From Solirubrobacterales bacterium (GTDB lineage Bacteria > Actinomycetota > Thermoleophilia > Solirubrobacterales > Solirubrobacteraceae): a DNA stretch of 64,000 nucleotides. Numbering within the stretch: the stretch's first letter is position 1; the number at the start of each line of letters is the position of its first letter. The stretch is from the NCBI GenBank assembly GCA_003138355.1, contig PLFX01000054.1, forward strand, positions 1 to 64,000, written 5' to 3'. Shown here one piece after another: positions 13,353 through 20,087 of this stretch. The notes beneath the pieces were generated by a model that was not told the origin of the DNA, did no database searches, and worked only from the letters and a program-made list of their open reading frames with translations. The translations under genes were made by a program, and so were the position numbers.

Positions 13353-15097
13353 AGAATCCGCCCGCTCCGAACCGCTACCGGACAAGGTGGGCCGGAGATC
13401 TCAGCTCGGTTGATGTGGGCGAGGAGGTCCGCGTTGCCGGCTGGGTGCATCGCCGGCGCGACCATGGCGGCCTCGTATTCATCGACCTGCGCGACCGCTC
13501 GGGCCTGCTCCAGCTCGTCTTTCACGGCCTCGACGACGCGCACGACCTGCGCAGCGAGTGGGCGATCAGTGCGCATGGCAAGCTCCTCGCACGCGACGCG
13601 GAGAACGTGAACCCGAACCTTGCAACCGGCGAGATCGAGCTTGCCGTCGATGAGTTCGAGGTGCTTGCGAGCTCGCCGACGCCGCCCTTCCCGCTTGACG
13701 AGGACGTCACGGTTGACGAGATGCTGCGCCTGCGCTATCGCTCGCTCGACCTGCGCCGCGAGGCGATGCGCGACGCGATCCTCATGCGCCACGCGATCGT
13801 CACCGCGATCCGCGACACGCTGAACGCCCGCGACTTCCTCGAGATCGAAACGCCGATCCTGACGAAGGCAACCCCTGAGGGCGCGCGCGACTTCCTCGTC
13901 CCGGCGCGCACCTCGCCCGGCAACTTCTACGCGCTGCCGCAGTCGCCCCAGCTCTTCAAGCAGCTTTTGATGATGGCCGGCTACGAGCGCTACTACCAGA
14001 TCGCGCGCTGCTTCCGCGACGAGGACACGCGTGCCGACCGACAGCCCGAGTTCACGCAGCTCGACCTCGAGATGGCGTTCGTGACCGAGGAGGAGGTGCT
14101 CGAGACGACCGAGGCGGTGATGTCCGCCGTCTTCGCGGCCGCGGGCTTCCCGGTCGCTGACCCGCCGTGGCCTCAGCTGCGCTTCGCCGAGGCGATGGCG
14201 CGCTACGGCTCGGATCGGCCGGACACGCGATTCGGCCTCGAGATCCACGACGTCTCCGATGTGGTGCGGGGGAGCGAGTTCAAGGTCTTCGAGTCCGTGC
14301 TCGCAGCGGGCGGGGTCGTGCGCGCGATCAACGCGGGCGCGCGCGATCTCTCGCGCGCCCAGCAGGACGGATTGTCGGAGGTGGTCCAGCGCTTCGGCGC
14401 GAAAGCCGTTGCACCGATCTACGTCGATTCCGACGGGGGCTTCAGCGGGAATCTGGCGAAGTTCTTCTCGCCCGGAGCGGTGGAGGCGGTGCTGCGCGAG
14501 CTGAGCGGCTCCGCAGGGGACCTGCTGCTGTTCGTCGCCGACCAGGAGCACGTTGCGGCGCGTGCGCTCGGTGCGCTGCGCCTCGAGCTCGCCGAGCGCT
14601 TCGGCCTGATCGACCGCTCGCGCCACGATGTGCTCTTTGTGCGCGACTTCCCGATGTTCGAGTGGAGCGAGGGCGAGGACCGCTGGACCGCGATGCACCA
14701 TCCGTTCACCGCGCCGGTCGGGGATGACTTCACGGAGCCGGCGAAGCTCCTCTCACGCGGCTATGACCTCGTCTGCGACGGCGTCGAGCTCGGTGGCGGC
14801 TCGATCCGCATCAACACGCCCGAGGTGCAGGAGCAGGTCTTCAAGGTGATCGGCCTCTCCGAGCAGGACGCGCGCGAGCGATTCGGCTTCCTGCTCGATG
14901 CGCTGTGCTACGGCGCGCCGCCGCACGGCGGGATCGCGCTCGGGATTGACCGGATCGTCGCGATCTGCGCCGGGCGCGAGACGATCCGCGAAGTGATCGC
15001 TTTCCCGAAGACCGCGACCGGCGTCGACCCGCTGACCGGCGCGCCTGCCCCGGTTGATGCGGGGACGCTGCGCGAGCTCGGGCTCCGCACGCTCTGA
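13349..15097 (+). CDS. aspS: Aspartyl-tRNA synthetase
   Basis: I take the GTG at 13349, overlapping the hisS stop by 4 nt, as the start; this gives the normal bacterial length of 582 residues. The N-terminal OB-fold anticodon domain (VRVAGWVHRRRDHGGLVFIDLRD) is followed by the class II core: QSPQLFKQLLMMAGYERYYQIARCFRDEDTRADRQPEFTQLD is spread over motif 2 (residues about 195-235), and a GAD insert domain lies in the middle. Motif 3, GIALGIDRIVAI, is near the C-terminus. It loads aspartate on tRNA-Asp. Whether it also charges tRNA-Asn cannot be told from this. Confidence 0.97.
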   Translation: MKNPPAPNRYRTRWAGDLSSVDVGEEVRVAGWVHRRRDHGGLVFIDLRDRSGLLQLVFHGLDDAHDLRSEWAISAHGKLLARDAENVNPNLATGEIELAVDEFEVLASSPTPPFPLDEDVTVDEMLRLRYRSLDLRREAMRDAILMRHAIVTAIRDTLNARDFLEIETPILTKATPEGARDFLVPARTSPGNFYALPQSPQLFKQLLMMAGYERYYQIARCFRDEDTRADRQPEFTQLDLEMAFVTEEEVLETTEAVMSAVFAAAGFPVADPPWPQLRFAEAMARYGSDRPDTRFGLEIHDVSDVVRGSEFKVFESVLAAGGVVRAINAGARDLSRAQQDGLSEVVQRFGAKAVAPIYVDSDGGFSGNLAKFFSPGAVEAVLRELSGSAGDLLLFVADQEHVAARALGALRLELAERFGLIDRSRHDVLFVRDFPMFEWSEGEDRWTAMHHPFTAPVGDDFTEPAKLLSRGYDLVCDGVELGGGSIRINTPEVQEQVFKVIGLSEQDARERFGFLLDALCYGAPPHGGIALGIDRIVAICAGRETIREVIAFPKTATGVDPLTGAPAPVDAGTLRELGLRTL

Positions 15098-15143
15098 TCG
15101 GCGCCGCGCTAGCGTTGTGAGGCAACGAACGCGAGGAGGCACG

Positions 15144-15482
15144 ATGGCGGTACCGACTTACGAGGATGCGCAGCTGCTCGTTCAAATCGCGCAGTGGGGA
15201 ACCGCGCTCGGGGTCAACGAGGCTATGCCGTCGATCTTCGAGGACGACTTCGACCCGGAGATCGCCGACGCGATGAACGACACGCCCGTGCGCACGATGC
15301 TCGTCTACCTCGAGACGATCGGCACGCTCGTCAAGAACGACGTTTTGAACCGCGACCTGGTCCGCGACTGGCTGTGGGTGGAGGGTGTGTGGGCGCGCGT
15401 GGCGCCGGCCGCGCAAGCGGCCCGCAAGCGCTTCAACGAGCCGCGCCTGTACGAGAACTTCGAGGCGCTCGCGAAGCAGTAG
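15144..15482 (+). CDS. Unknown acidic helical protein (112 aa)
   Basis: The ATG at 15144 follows GAGGAGG with a 4-nt spacer, a good ribosome site. The 112-residue product is acidic and largely helical with several Trp and Leu residues in the C-terminal half (RDWLWVEGVWARV) and no signal peptide or membrane helix. It resembles the small DUF4760-type proteins of actinobacteria in general layout, but I cannot assign a function. It ends 8 bp from the stop of the convergent transporter gene. Confidence 0.72.
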   Translation: MAVPTYEDAQLLVQIAQWGTALGVNEAMPSIFEDDFDPEIADAMNDTPVRTMLVYLETIGTLVKNDVLNRDLVRDWLWVEGVWARVAPAAQAARKRFNEPRLYENFEALAKQ

Positions 15483-15490
15483 CTCCCGAG

Positions 15491-17182
15491 CTACGCGCCC
15501 GCGAGCTCCGCGGCCTTGACGATCAAGAGGGCAGCGGACAGGACGAGGTAGGTCCACATCGAGCCGAGTGCGATGCTGCGCGCGCGCGTCGCGCGCGGGC
15601 GTTCGAGCAGCGCGAGCGGTGGCATCGTCCACTGCGACTTGGGGATCTGCGGCTCGGTGTCAATCACTGTCACGCCCGCCGCGACACGTCGCGCGCGTGC
15701 CAGCGTCGCGCCGAAACCGAGCAGGCCGACGGCCAACACGCCCGCGCCGATCAGCGCGAAGCGGGTCACGTTGATCGTCGGAAAGACGGTCGTCGCCATC
15801 AGGATCAGAGACAGCAGAACGAGCACCGAGATGATCACGCAGGCGATCGCGTTGAGCCAGGTCGCGTTGCGCCAGGGACCGAGGACGTCGCGATCGTTGC
15901 AGAGCAGCAGCAGGAACACCGTCGCGCTCGGCAAGAGCACGCCGGCGAGCGCCTGGACCGCGGTCGTGATGATGCCTAGCGGTGCATGGGGGATCAAGAC
16001 GATCCCGGCCGCGCCGCTGATCAGCAGCCCGAAGATCAAGTAGAACCCGGGAGCTTCGCGCATGCTGCGGTGAAGCGAGCCACGCGTGCCCGTCAGGTCG
16101 CCGAAGGCATAGCTGGTGGCGAGTGTCAGAGCCGCGGCACCGATCAGCGACGCGTTCAGGAGGACGATCGCGAAGAACGCGCCCGCGGGCGAGCCGAGCG
16201 TGTGGGTGAGGCCAGCGGCCGTTGCGCCGGCGTTCTGGAAATGGCCGAAGTAGCCGGTGCCGCGGAAAGCGAACGCGCAGATCGCGATCAACGCGGCGGC
16301 GCCGACCACGACGATGAACGCGCCGAGCGTCGTGTCGAGGCGCTCGTAGTTGATCCAGCGCGGCGTGATTCGCTTGTCGATCACGTTCGACTGCTGGAAG
16401 AAGAGCTGCCAGGGGGCGACGGTCGTGCCGACGATCGCGATGATCAGCAGCACCGAGGTCGAGCTGATGCCGCCGCGGATACCGGGAACGACGAAGTCCT
16501 GCGCGATCTGGCCCGCTTGCGGATGGGCGAGGAAGAACAGCGGGACGACGAGGAAGTTCGCGAAGACGAACACGAACATCGCCCGCTCCCATGTCCTGAA
16601 GCTGCCACTGGCCGTGATAGCTACAAGCAGGACGGCGGCGATCGGGACCGAGATGTACTTGGAGACGCCGAAGAACGAGAGCGCGAAGTTGACGCCGATG
16701 AACTCTGTAACGATCGTGAGGAAGTTGAGGACGAAGAGGTCGATCACCGAGAACCAGGCCCAGAAGCGTCCGAAGCGCTCGGCGATCAGGCGCGCGTGCC
16801 CGACGCCGGTGACGGCTCCGAGGCGCACGACCATCTCCTGGTTGACGATCAGGACGGGAATCAGCAGCAGCAGAACCCACAGCAGGCTCGTTCCGTAGCT
16901 TTGGCCCGCCTGCGCGTAGGTGGAGACGCCGCCGGCATCGTTGTCGCCGACCATGACGATCAGGCCAGGGCCGATGATCGCGAGCAGTGCGACGAGACGG
17001 GCGCGGATGCTGCGACGGCCCTCGACGTCGTGCTCGCGGATCGTCCCGAACGCTCCCTGGATGTCGCCTACGTGCGCGCTGTCGAGCACGAAGCGCTCGC
17101 GCGAGGGAGCCGCGGCGGTTGGCGCGCTGGGCGTGGCCGATGCGTTGCGGGCGCGCCTCGGACGCGTCGGCCTCGTCGCCAT
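15491..17182 (-). CDS. Nramp-family divalent metal transporter, divergent (candidate Mg2+ type)
   Basis: A 563-residue Nramp-fold transporter with a 60-residue hydrophilic N-terminus and about 11 membrane helices. The helix-1 metal motif, canonically DPGN, reads D82-A-G-G85; the helix-6 motif, canonically A-T-V-M-P-H-N, reads T-T-V-A-P-W-Q (residues 253-259). The aspartate is kept but the asparagine and the metal-selective methionine are lost. Loss of that methionine is reported for Nramp-related Mg2+ transporters. The ATG follows AGGAGGTGA, the strongest ribosome site in the region. A separate small ORF precedes it on the same strand, and the next gene but one encodes an MgtE-N/CBS protein, both in keeping with Mg2+ transport. 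Confidence 0.88.
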   Translation of the reverse strand: MATRPTRPRRARNASATPSAPTAAAPSRERFVLDSAHVGDIQGAFGTIREHDVEGRRSIRARLVALLAIIGPGLIVMVGDNDAGGVSTYAQAGQSYGTSLLWVLLLLIPVLIVNQEMVVRLGAVTGVGHARLIAERFGRFWAWFSVIDLFVLNFLTIVTEFIGVNFALSFFGVSKYISVPIAAVLLVAITASGSFRTWERAMFVFVFANFLVVPLFFLAHPQAGQIAQDFVVPGIRGGISSTSVLLIIAIVGTTVAPWQLFFQQSNVIDKRITPRWINYERLDTTLGAFIVVVGAAALIAICAFAFRGTGYFGHFQNAGATAAGLTHTLGSPAGAFFAIVLLNASLIGAAALTLATSYAFGDLTGTRGSLHRSMREAPGFYLIFGLLISGAAGIVLIPHAPLGIITTAVQALAGVLLPSATVFLLLLCNDRDVLGPWRNATWLNAIACVIISVLVLLSLILMATTVFPTINVTRFALIGAGVLAVGLLGFGATLARARRVAAGVTVIDTEPQIPKSQWTMPPLALLERPRATRARSIALGSMWTYLVLSAALLIVKAAELAGA

Positions 17183-17249
17183 CTCGATTCACCTCCTTTC
17201 TGGTCCGCTGCGGCGCGCGCGGCGGCCTTCCGGAGGCCCTGTGCCCGAC

Positions 17250-17348
17250 TCAGCGGCAGGCGAGCAGGGGGACGCCGGGGCAGGCAGCCGTGCGGCCGCT
17301 ACTTCGCGGCGGTTCGCTGTCTTGCAGGGTGCCGGTTTGGTCGTCCAT
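17250..17348 (-). CDS. Leaderless 32-aa upstream ORF, candidate regulatory leader peptide
   Basis: An ATG at 17348 lies 8 nt after a TAAACT hexamer and has no ribosome site, the leaderless pattern seen elsewhere in the window. It opens a 32-codon ORF ending 67 nt before the transporter start. The peptide begins with two aspartates, has Asp-Ser-Glu-Pro-Pro at residues 10-14 and two further Pro-containing spots. Acidic/proline-rich nascent N-termini destabilise ribosomes at low Mg2+ in the MgtL leader of enterobacteria. A GGCCT/AGGCC hairpin lies between it and the transporter's ribosome site. Its regulatory role is inference. Confidence 0.4.
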   Translation of the reverse strand: MDDQTGTLQDSEPPRSSGRTAACPGVPLLACR

Positions 17349-17356
17349 ACGTCGGC

Positions 17357-17362
17357 AGTTTA
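17357..17362 (-). promoter_or_regulatory. Candidate -10 TAAACT before the leader ORF
   Basis: TAAACT on the minus strand, 8 nt before the ATG at 17348. No clear -35 box. Confidence 0.4.
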
Positions 17363-17406
17363 GACTGACCGTCGTCGAAGAAGGCAGCCCGGATGTGGCG
17401 ATCTCG

Positions 17407-17808
17407 TTACTCGCCCACGAGGCCGCGCAGCGGCGACTTGTCGCCGACCGACCAGTTGTGGCCGAACGGGTCGCGAAAGCCGCCCTGCCGGTGCGAACCC
17501 CACGGCATCTCGTGTTCAACGATCGGCGACCCGGCCTGCGCGCCGGCGGCCAGTGCCCGGGCGAGGACTACCTCGGGCTCGTCGACGAACAGCTCGACTC
17601 GCGTGCTCGTCCGGCCGACCTCCGCGGGGCTGCTCTCCGAGTCGTTCGCCGGATTGATTGCGTGGACGAAGAAGGGAGCCCCCGCGATCTGGAGGCCGGC
17701 GACACCGCCAAGGTTCCAGAGCTCGATTGCTCCGAGCGCCTCCGCGTACCACGCGATCGCACGGTCGGCGTCGGGCACGATCAGCAGTACGGAGACCTGC
17801 GCCGGCAC
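17407..17808 (-). CDS. VOC-family (glyoxalase/bleomycin-resistance-like) protein
   Basis: A 133-residue single VOC module pair. The N-terminal SVLLIVPDADRAIAWYAEALGAIELWNLGG and the C-terminal GFRDPFGHNWSV block are family hallmarks; the beta-alpha-beta-beta-beta repeats match glyoxalase I, extradiol dioxygenases and fosfomycin/bleomycin-resistance proteins. Metal ligands are only partly conserved, so the enzymatic role is open. It lies between the MgtE-like gene (15 bp upstream) and the transporter, on the same strand, and is probably co-transcribed with the former. Confidence 0.82.
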   Translation of the reverse strand: MPAQVSVLLIVPDADRAIAWYAEALGAIELWNLGGVAGLQIAGAPFFVHAINPANDSESSPAEVGRTSTRVELFVDEPEVVLARALAAGAQAGSPIVEHEMPWGSHRQGGFRDPFGHNWSVGDKSPLRGLVGE

Positions 17809-17823
17809 GGTCTCGCTGGATCC

Positions 17824-19083
17824 TTACTCGCGCGCGAGGCCGTAGCGGCGGCGCCAGTCCTCGGGCAGCATCAGCTCGAGGATGTCATCGACCGACACGA
17901 TCCCGATCGGTCGCTCGTCGGCGTCCACCACGGGCAGCGAAACGAGGTTGTAGTCGGTCATCAGTCGCGCGACCTCGGGAACTTCTGCTTCAGGGCCGAC
18001 GGAGGGCGGGCTCGAAACAGCGAGCTCGGCAAGCGGCGCCTGCGGGTTCGCTGACAGCACGATGCCCGCGCTGACGAGCCCGACCAGGCCACCTGCCTTG
18101 TCGGTCAGGAGGATCGTGTGCAGCGCCTCAGGCGGAAGGTCACGCTTGCGCGCTGCCTCGCACGCGTCGGCGGCAGTGCCCGTGATTGATACGGTCAAGA
18201 AGTCGGGGCTCATTACGCCGCCCGCCGTCGAGGGGTTGTAGCCGAGGAGCTTGCGGATCTTGCGCTGCTTCGCCGCGGGCAGCTTCTCGAGGACCGGGAT
18301 TCGCCGCTCCTGGGGGAGCTCGAGCAGTAGGTCCGCGGCGTCGTCGCTCGCCATTCGGCTGAGTACCTGCGCGACCTCGCGATCGGACCGCTCGTCGAGG
18401 AACTCGAGCTGGTGCTCGTCGTCGAGTTCCTCGAACACGTCCGCCTCGAGCTCTTTGTCCTGTCCGACGGCGGCGAGGATCTCCTCACCTTCGTCGTGGC
18501 TCGCGGCCTCGACGAGGTCGGCGATCTGTGAAGGGTGCAGGTGGGCGAGGCGTCGCGGGCGCAGCCGCAGTCTGGCTGTGGGGACGTGGCCGACGAAGGG
18601 CTCGATCTCGTCCCACGGCACGAACGACTCGCCGCCATCGCCTTCCCGGCGCAGCGCGCGCGGCAGCCTGCGGCGCAGCCGGGCGGCAAAGCTCGCATCG
18701 ATGCCGGCGACGCGCCAGACACCCTCGACGCACCGCAGCTCCACCTCCCCAGGCGTTACGAGCCGCGCGGTGTTGACGTTGATCACGCTGCGTCCAAGTA
18801 CGTCGCCGCGGAGCAGTACCTCCGTGGGCCGGCGCTCGAACTGCGCGAGGTTCACCTTGGTCGTGGACAGGTGTGCGCGGCCAGGCTCGAGTCGCTCGAT
18901 GTTGCGGATCGGCACGAACAATCTGCGGCCGCCGACCACGGCGCGCAGCCCGACCACGAGCGGGAGCGACTCGCCGTCGTCGAGTCGCGCGATCACGTCA
19001 TCGACACGGCCGAGGCGCTCGCTGGCGCTGTCGAGCAAGGGGCTGCCGACAAGCGCGGAGAGGTGGAGGACGTCGTCCGCCAT
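17824..19083 (-). CDS. PRC-barrel + MgtE-N + CBS protein, soluble, candidate Mg2+ sensor
   Basis: A 419-residue protein from the ATG at 19083 (a TTG five codons earlier lies ahead of the expected transcription start). Residues about 1-75 look like a PRC barrel. Residues about 175-285 are the helical superhelix of MgtE (LHPSQIADLVEA, VFEELDDEHQLEFLDE, ASDDAADLLLELP). GGVMSPDFLTV opens a tandem CBS pair running to about 405. In MgtE these cytosolic domains bind Mg2+ and gate the pore, but here the five-helix channel domain is missing. Its strand and position near a divergent Nramp gene suggest it senses Mg2+ or partners that transporter. Function is inferred. Confidence 0.85.
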   Translation of the reverse strand: MADDVLHLSALVGSPLLDSASERLGRVDDVIARLDDGESLPLVVGLRAVVGGRRLFVPIRNIERLEPGRAHLSTTKVNLAQFERRPTEVLLRGDVLGRSVINVNTARLVTPGEVELRCVEGVWRVAGIDASFAARLRRRLPRALRREGDGGESFVPWDEIEPFVGHVPTARLRLRPRRLAHLHPSQIADLVEAASHDEGEEILAAVGQDKELEADVFEELDDEHQLEFLDERSDREVAQVLSRMASDDAADLLLELPQERRIPVLEKLPAAKQRKIRKLLGYNPSTAGGVMSPDFLTVSITGTAADACEAARKRDLPPEALHTILLTDKAGGLVGLVSAGIVLSANPQAPLAELAVSSPPSVGPEAEVPEVARLMTDYNLVSLPVVDADERPIGIVSVDDILELMLPEDWRRRYGLARE

Positions 19084-19099
19084 CTGGATTGCCGGCAAC

Positions 19100-19105
19100 A
19101 GACTA
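19100..19105 (-). promoter_or_regulatory. Candidate -10 TAGTCT for the MgtE-like gene
   Basis: TAGTCT on the minus strand, 16 nt before the ATG at 19083, which would give a 5' leader of about 10 nt. It rules against the upstream TTG as start. Confidence 0.35.
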
Positions 19106-19192
19106 CCGTCGCGCCGCGCCGCCGGCCAGTCGGAGTGTCCAGACGCGCCGGCGATCCTCAGTTGGCGGGCTCCGGATGCCGATTAGCGAGCC

Positions 19193-19435
19193 GTGCGCTA
19201 CATAGCAATACTCGTTGCGCTGGTCGCGGTGCTGGCGCTCACGCTGCTAGGCCTTGGAGCCGGCGGCCCGTCGGCCGGCGGCGCGTCCGCGGGCCGTGGC
19301 GCCACGTCGCTATCTGGCGTGGCAGCTCAGGGGCAGGACTCGCAGGCGGGGTACGGATCGGCGATCCAGGCCGCGCAGCACGCCGTGCAGCAAGCGTCAA
19401 GCGACGCGAACAGCGCCGCTACCGCGAACCCCTAG
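19193..19435 (+). CDS. Small exported or membrane-anchored protein (80 aa)
   Basis: This starts with GTG and encodes an N-terminal hydrophobic segment (residues about 3-24, RYIAILVALVAVLALTLLGL) followed by a Gly/Ala/Ser-rich and then Gln/Ala-rich region. It could be an uncleaved signal anchor or a Sec signal peptide with an AGG-type cleavage area. No cysteine for a lipobox. It is divergent from the MgtE-like gene and followed by the PfpI gene. No function recognised. Confidence 0.5.
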   Translation: MRYIAILVALVAVLALTLLGLGAGGPSAGGASAGRGATSLSGVAAQGQDSQAGYGSAIQAAQHAVQQASSDANSAATANP

Positions 19436-19473
19436 GCGCGGGTACGGGTCGGAGAGGACCCGACCAAGATCGC

Positions 19474-19479
19474 TATCGT
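19474..19479 (+). promoter_or_regulatory. Candidate -10 TATCGT, leaderless start
   Basis: TATCGT lies 6 nt before the GTG at 19486. Confidence 0.35.
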
Positions 19480-19485
19480 CGCGGG

Positions 19486-20070
19486 GTGCGCATCGCTATC
19501 GCCCTTTTCGAGGACTGTGAGGAGCTCGACTGGGCCGGGCCTTGGGAGGTGCTTGCGTTCTGGGCGCAGAGCTTCCCGGACGACGGCGTCGAGGTCTTGA
19601 CCGTCGCCGACTCGCTCCAGCCGGTCAGATGCGCGAAGGGGCTGCGCGTCCTGCCCGACGCGAGCTGGCAGGAGCTTGGGACAATCGATGTCCTCGTCTA
19701 TCCAGGCGGCATCGGCACGCGCCGCCAGCTCGAGGACGACGCGATCCTCGAGCGTATTCGCGCCCTCGCGAGCGCTGGCGTCCTGATGACGAGCGTCTGC
19801 ACGGGATCGCTTGTGTACGCGGCCGCCGGCCTGTTGGACGGCCGGCCGGCGACGACGCACTGGAAGGCGCTCGATCTGCTCGAGGGGCTGGGGCGGGCGA
19901 TCGACGTCCAGCGCGAGGAGCGGTTCGTCGATGACGGTGAGGTGATCACCGCTGCCGGTGTCTCCGCCGGTATCGACATGGCGCTCCATCTGGTTGCGCG
20001 CCTGCACTCGCGCGAGCGCGCCGTGGAGGTTCGTCGCGGTATCCAGTACGACCCCGAGCCACCGGTCTGA
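19486..20070 (+). CDS. DJ-1/PfpI family protein (isonitrile hydratase-like)
   Basis: A 194-residue single-domain protein. I chose the GTG at 19486 because the fold starts there (RIAIALFEDCEELDWAGP) and a leaderless -10 box precedes it. The nucleophile elbow is SVCTGSLVYAAAGLLDGR followed by TTHW, the layout of the PfpI branch that includes isonitrile hydratase and the sensor halves of AraC-type regulators; the Cys in SVCTG is the expected nucleophile. The substrate cannot be told. It lies 17 bp upstream of the mnmA fusion gene. Confidence 0.85.
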   Translation: MRIAIALFEDCEELDWAGPWEVLAFWAQSFPDDGVEVLTVADSLQPVRCAKGLRVLPDASWQELGTIDVLVYPGGIGTRRQLEDDAILERIRALASAGVLMTSVCTGSLVYAAAGLLDGRPATTHWKALDLLEGLGRAIDVQREERFVDDGEVITAAGVSAGIDMALHLVARLHSRERAVEVRRGIQYDPEPPV

Positions 20071-20087
20071 AGCGCCATACTCGGGTC

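Noticed and set aside
13127-14701. Long open frame (524 codons) on the strand opposite aspS
   Set aside because: It is antisense to the clearly functional aspS; its Arg/Asp/Val-rich composition is the mirror of GC-rich codon use.
17183-17250. Possible M-box or yybP-ykoY riboswitch before the Nramp-type gene
   Set aside because: The leader after the small ORF is under 70 nt and lacks the conserved cores of these classes; a leader-peptide mechanism fits better.
15986-17368. 460-codon open frame opposite the Nramp-type gene
   Set aside because: Antisense shadow, highly charged and repetitive; the opposite frame has membrane helices, family motifs and a strong ribosome site.
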